From: Zanthoxylum bungeanum | Lineage: Eukaryota > Streptophyta > Magnoliopsida > Sapindales > Rutaceae | Length of the DNA: 64,000 nucleotides | Reading direction: 5' to 3' | Assembly: GCA_019454045.1 (NCBI GenBank) | Contig: SKCR01010149.1 | Coordinates: 186,001-250,000 of the forward strand | Shown here: in pieces, positions 59,419 through 64,000 of the stretch | Layout of the letters: every line of letters begins with the position of its first letter | How positions within the stretch are numbered: the stretch's first letter is position 1 | Notes under the pieces: model-generated | The model's input: the letters and a program-made list of their open reading frames with translations, nothing else | Database searches by the model: none | Told to the model about the DNA's origin: nothing | Made by a program: the position numbers and the translations under genes

Positions 59419-61847
59419 TGTAGGATACAGAAATCGATGACGCTGTTCCAGGCTCGCGGCCCGGTTAGGAGTACGGAGTAGCCCACGGGGGAACTAGACC
59501 GGAGAAATAACATGGAGTCGCCACCCAGTGTGAACTAGGAAATAGTTTAAGGCTGCACTCACCCCTCGCAAGGGAAGACCTCAAACCGTTGGGTTCGGAA
59601 TGGCCCCTTACTTATGCCACTTGTAATGAATGGATTTATGTAATAATATAACCGAGTCTATGCAACATATATTCCCAAGAGTATCCTATGTCTAGGTTTA
59701 CGTACATGAAAATAAAACCTATATCTAAATTTGTATGCATAAAACGTAAGTCGGAATAACGGCACGCAAACAATCTCATGAATACTTTAAATTAATACAT
59801 ACGGAAACATAAATAAATCATGCATAAAAAATATCATACTAAACGACTAAATCATGCATAAAAATAAATGACATACTAAACGACTAAATCATGCATAAAA
59901 ATAAATGACATACTAAATGACTAAATCATGCATAAAAGTAACATACTATTTCTAATAAACAACGAATAAACATAAATTTGGATGAAATGAAATATGTGTA
60001 TCTCTCAAGCGGTACGTGGCATTGTATCCCGAGTGCAGGCCGTATTACCGTCCATTCGGATTCGGCTACGGAATTTACGTCTGGGTTTCCATTCGATATA
60101 CCACAAGAGAGAACACATATTCCATTCATCCGAAGGTCATAGCATGAACTAACCAACAATACTCATGCGAAGTAAAATAAAAAATAAAGGAGAATAAATA
60201 AAAGAGGTGCCCTCAGGTCTAACCTCTTAAGTCGTCTCTTGGAAGTGCGTTACGCGGTTGTCGGAAGGGTTGGGGCTCCGCAACTTTTCTGATTTACTGG
60301 TTTTCCCTTTCCGATTCCTTCGTTGCCTCGCTGTTTTTGGCTGCTGTTTCATCTATTTTAACTGTTTTTTTCTGGTCGTTGTTTTTGGGTTATTGTTCAC
60401 TGTTTGGGCAATTTTAGGTGACTGTTTTGTGTGGTTATTGGGCTGTGTTCAGGGACTTGTTTATGCGGTAATTGGGCTGTGTTCGGGGACTGTTTTAAAG
60501 GTGCAGTTTTTGGTAATTTAAGGGCTGTTTGGGGCTATATTTTCGGTGGTTTAAGGTTTGTCACTTATATGTTTTTATTGGTTTGTGCCTGGTCGGTGGT
60601 GGGCTATGCGTGAGGTGTTGATTTTGTTTGGTGGATTGGTGAAGGGCTGGTGAGTGTGTGTGAATCGGTGAGGGCTGTGTGTGTGTGTCACTATGTGCAT
60701 GAGTGGGTGATCAATGTGTGCGTGTTTGAACTAGTGAAGAGCTGTGCGTGCGTGGGGCTTGAGTGTAGTTGATGCGTGAAGAGAGAGTGAGGGGCTGTTG
60801 GGCTTGTGTGCGTTAGTTTCGTGAGTGGAAGATTTTCTTGTTCTCAATCTGGCAGTGTATGAATGAGACATGTGTGTTGACTGTGTTTAGTCGGTGAGGG
60901 TGTTATGTGCGTGAGTGGCCTGGGAGTTGGGTCGGTTAAGGTGGCTTGTGTGCGTTAGTTTCATGAGTGGAGGGTTTTCTTGTTCTCAACCTGGCAGTGT
61001 ATGAAGGAGACGTGTGTGTTGAGTGTGTTTAGTCGGTGAGGGTGCTGTGAGGAGTCAAGGGCATGTTTTGCATTAATGGGCTATTGGCGTGAAGGGTTTG
61101 AAGGTTTATTGACTTGTGATTTTTTTGTGAGCTGTGAGGGGTGTCTAAAAGAGAGGATATGCGTGAGTGGCTTTAGGGAGAGAGAGGAGGGGCGAAAATG
61201 AGCTAGGGTCCCTAAGGTTGGTTTTATGCTTCTTTTTATAGGAAAGGGTTGGGGTTTACCTTGTATGAGAAGGGAAATGAGATTGTGTAATTATGGGGGA
61301 ATATCTTCTAATTAGTGTGTCATAAGGAAAAAATCTATTTAATTAGGGAGGTGATTTGTTTTAGTTTAGGAAGATGATCTATGGGATTTGATTTGATTCT
61401 ATTTAGTTTAGGCAAGGGATTTAATTTAATTAGGAAAGTGATTTATGAGATTTGATTTGATTTTATTTAGTTTAGGAATGTGATTTAATTTAATTCTTTT
61501 AATTTGGGAAGGTGATTTATTAGGATTTCAACATGTGTTTAATGTGTGGATTTATTATTTTGGAGGGATTATGGGTGTGTGGTTGGTTATTTTAGTTGGC
61601 TTGGTGTGTGGTTTGGTGATGTATGGGCTTGATGTGTGACTTGCGGGGGTTTTGGGCTAAGGATAAGTTTAAAACAGAGGCTTAACGAGCAAACCCGAAG
61701 CTAAGCAAACGAATTAAATCCAACAAGGTGTCAATTTCTGACTCTTGCCTTCCGACGTTCGTTTCCCGCGACTTCCACAACTTAAAGAGTAGTGCCTCCG
61801 TACGAGACTCATCATCGGGACTTATATGTAAAAATGCAGTGCCTACA
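59419..61847 (-). repeat. G2 5' LTR
   Basis: 2,429 bp, collinear with 21992-24408, including the T/G-rich tandem part. No gene. Confidence 0.92.
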
Positions 61848-61852
61848 ATATC
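61848..61852. repeat. Target-site duplication ATATC, right of G2
   Basis: Second ATATC; Cop1 leader sequence continues beyond it. Confidence 0.9.
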
Positions 61853-62554
61853 TATATGTTATGGCATGTGAAAATGCAAGAGTAGGCACCCTAGGCTATA
61901 TGTCATGTTATTAAACACTTTAAACATACATATTCAGCCAGGTTTGGGCGTCGCGACACACGGTTACCTGTGTCGCGATGCAAATGAGGTAGTAGCCTCA
62001 GTTCTCATATGCGTAGCGCATCGCGACGCACTAAGGCGTTGCGTCGCGACACAACCCAGTATCTAGGGCTGGAAAATGCAAAAACATATACATTTCAAAT
62101 TGTGTTGACCGGACTCTTATTTTTCTATACTAATCTAATTAGTACAATAAATCCAAGGTATCCCTTGGTCTTCAAATCTTGTTCCATGGAGTGTTGTTGA
62201 GTTCTACGTGGAATTTCTCCGTCAAAAATCCTTCGCGGCATCGGCTCCTCCAAGTTACAAATAGGGTTACATAAAAGACTTATTACAAAGGAAATAAACT
62301 TACAACACTTGAAAGAAAATGACCATATGGTCTTACATTTCCAATGCTAAAAACAAGAGCCAGAAAAAATAACGATCAACGTAATACATTCATCACATGA
62401 ATCAAAAGTAAACATTCATCACATGAACATTAAAATCATTCATCTCATGAATCTAATTGTGCCTACTCATCACAACATGCATTTTAATAATCTATATCTC
62501 ATATAAATTATTAAAACTAAAATGAGAAGGGTTAAGAAAATTTTCCAACCTTAA
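61853..62554 (-). other. Cop1 leader, part next to the 5' LTR, with GC-rich hairpins
   Basis: There is no gene. The first ~200 bases hold two TCGCGACG-based inverted repeats and may be the other part of the older LTR fragment seen at 20990-21986. From about 62200 the sequence is AT-rich leader with repeated ATTCATCACATGAA motifs (62390-62460). Confidence 0.55.
61948..62049. other. Two TCGCGACG inverted repeats
   Basis: GCGTCGCGACACA (61948-61960) pairs with TGTGTCGCGATGC (61969-61981), one mismatch in 13. TCGCGACGCA (62021-62030) pairs exactly with TGCGTCGCGA (62040-62049). Strongly GC-rich compared with their surroundings. Confidence 0.7.
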
Positions 62555-62568
62555 GCTCTCGATGCCAA
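62555..62568 (-). other. Cop1 primer-binding site (degenerate)
   Basis: On the minus strand TTGGCATCGAGAGC follows the LTR end. It resembles TGGTATCAGAGC with one change and one extra base, the same kind of drift as in element A. Confidence 0.7.
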
Positions 62569-62569
62569 T

Positions 62570-64000
62570 TGTAGGAAACGAATTTCCTTAGCGTGGCGGA
62601 AGTTGCTTGTGGTGGCACCGGCTCCAGTATGGATCTTTAAATTTTCTTTGCCTTCTCTCTTTGTTGTAGTAGTCGAGATCAATCCTTTGGTGTCCAACGC
62701 TTGGATCAACCACTCGATCTTCCGAATTATGACTCGAAACCAACAAACCGAAGTGTGGGCTTCACTCACAAAGATCAAACCTCTAAACTATTTAGAGAAT
62801 TAAGATGTCACAATGGTATTTGGCTTTTGGAATTTCAAATACTCCCACAACACTTGTGAATACTTGAACTCTCTCTATTTTCTCTCAATTGCACTTGTGT
62901 GAATGAATGCAAAATGTTAACCTAAGAAGTGATAAAAATGGTAGAGATTATATTCTCTTACATAAGCCAACTAACTTTGTCATTAAACATCTAATGTTTT
63001 CTTGCAATGGCCAACACAAAAATGTGAATGTCATACCAAAGCATAAAAAATGATAAGCTAAAGACAAGGACTTTGTCATTAAGCATCTAATGCTTTCTTT
63101 TAATGACAAACACATAAATATGGAGGCCATACCAAAGCATAAGAATGGATTAGCTAATGACAACACTATTAGGTATATACAAGCAACCTAATAGACATAA
63201 TAAATTGGAGAGTATGGCAAGCCATATGGCTTTGTCTCCTAAGGTAAATAAAAATCACTATCTCAATAATGATTAAATTATCTTCAATTATGTTGTAGTA
63301 ATTATCTCATAATTATTATTAACTTCATTATCTCATAATCAAGACTTGATTATCTCATAATCAAAGAATTCTAGAAAACATTAAGTTAAACTAATTTAAC
63401 ATAGTTTTCATTTGTGATAATAAATATTATTAATCTCATTAATAATATTTTAAATATAATGTGAGCATATTATTAGACAATCTAATTATATTAGGTTTGC
63501 TACAGTTAATCGAGCTAGCACGGGAACCAAATGGACCTACGGTTCCGAGCTCCAATGATTTCGAAATATTAATTAAACTCTTTAATCAAATATTACGAAT
63601 TATTAACTCCACGTTATTCAACTAAAATCTCGAAGTTGAACTCCTGTTACCATAGATGGATAAAACAAACCTAACAACTTCGGTGTCCATCGATATAGTC
63701 ATTACATATGGATATAGCCCTTCACGAATATCTCATAAATAGAGCCAGGTCAAAAGTCTGTTAAACCCCTCTATATATTTTATCTCTTAAACACCATTGA
63801 TTCTATAATGAACAATTAATTCATAACAATTATGAATATAAGAATTTCTATTCGAAATAGAAAGGTTGAGCGCTCAAATTGTTCAAGTTCCAAATCAACT
63901 CTTAAAAAAGATACTCTTCTGCTTCTCCTAAGAAGGAGTGAATTCCATATCTATGTAAAACGTTCCCAGCTACACACCAAACCATATCCCCAAAATACGT
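62570..64000 (-). repeat. Cop1 5' LTR, truncated by the window edge
   Basis: 1,431 bp visible, matching 2248 to about 3680. The missing ~540 bases should end (plus strand) in TCTCAACA. It includes the ~100-bp duplication (62970-63165). No gene. Confidence 0.9.

Larger units (their letters stand above)
21992..61847 (-). mobile_element. Gypsy (Tat/Ogre-like) element G2, carrying three nested copia elements
   Basis: Its LTRs are 21992-24408 and 59419-61847 (about 2.42 kb each). They begin (minus strand) TGTAGGCACTG and end TCCTACA, with TSD ATATC. The primer site is TGGTGACTCCACTGA and the polypurine tract AAAGTCGGGGCGAC. Without A, B and C it would be about 10.4 kb. Coding capacity is a gag start fused to RNase H followed by a stop-ridden integrase; protease and reverse transcriptase are gone. 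The LTRs differ at roughly 15 positions in the first ~250 bases (hand count). It shares leader, gag start, minisatellite and LTR ends with G1. Confidence 0.9.
2248..64000 (-). mobile_element. Copia retrotransposon Cop1, split by nested insertions (5' LTR truncated by window end)
   Basis: Reading right to left: 5' LTR (from 62570, open at the window edge), primer-binding site, leader, gag, protease, integrase, reverse transcriptase/RNase H, polypurine tract, 3' LTR (4217-2248). The LTRs begin TGTTGAGA and end CCTACA. The gene order with integrase before reverse transcriptase defines Ty1/copia, and the integrase text is TNT1-94-like. Removing G1, S1 and G2 with one TSD copy each leaves an internal region near 5.9 kb. 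The two LTRs differ at roughly 14 positions in the first ~165 aligned bases (hand count), the highest of the elements I counted here. The putative left TSD is TTAGA (2243-2247); its partner lies outside. Confidence 0.88.

Noticed and set aside
1..64000. Host protein-coding gene or tRNA/rRNA gene
   Set aside because: I found none; every coding-like segment could be assigned to gag or pol of an LTR element or to repeats.

Overview
This window looks like heterochromatic, repeat-filled DNA from a flowering plant, probably a eudicot. It is AT-rich and I see no intact host gene. Almost every stretch belongs to an LTR retrotransposon that carries plant Ty1/copia or Ty3/gypsy (Tat/Ogre-like) gag-pol remnants, 5-bp target-site duplications (TSDs) and ~1.6-3 kb LTRs. 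The species cannot be named from the sequence.

The window is one nested stack, four levels deep. Level 0 (1-2247) holds a gypsy-type LTR fragment next to a broken gag piece of a SIRE-like copia element (here Cop0, minus strand). Level 1 is a copia element, Cop1 (minus strand), inserted in Cop0. Its 3' LTR is 2248-4217 and its 5' LTR starts at 62570 and runs off the window. Cop1 was split three times: by a 10.0 kb gypsy element G1 (6292-16334, plus, TSD GGAAC), by a solo LTR S1 (18084-20607, TSD AGAAC), and by a second gypsy element G2 (21992-61847, minus, TSD ATATC). Level 3 is three members of one copia family inside G2: A (25689-35648, plus, TSD GGCCT), B (35916-45534, minus, TSD CTCGC/CTCAC) and C (49092-58954, minus, TSD GAAGG). 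Removing A, B and C leaves G2 about 10.4 kb long. Removing all insertions leaves Cop1 with an internal region of about 5.9 kb, a normal copia size.

Nothing here looks able to move by itself. Cop1 still shows the full gag-protease-integrase-RT-RNase H order, but it has stops and frameshifts. G1 keeps only a broken gag and has lost all of pol, like the non-autonomous elements called TR-GAG. G2 is a different deletion derivative: the start of gag is fused in frame to an RNase H domain followed by integrase, with the rest of gag, protease and reverse transcriptase missing. A, B and C carry shattered gag-pol. A and C share a gag deletion that B lacks.

The most unusual points are the gag-RNase H fusion in G2, the fast-evolving 29-bp minisatellites near the polypurine tract of G1 and G2 (which served as landing sites for A and B), palindrome-rich tandem repeats in the G1 LTR, short repeated motifs and a conserved antisense reading frame in the leaders of A, B and C, and an unoccupied copy in G1 of the site where C inserted. 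I found no new enzyme system, CRISPR array or RNA gene.
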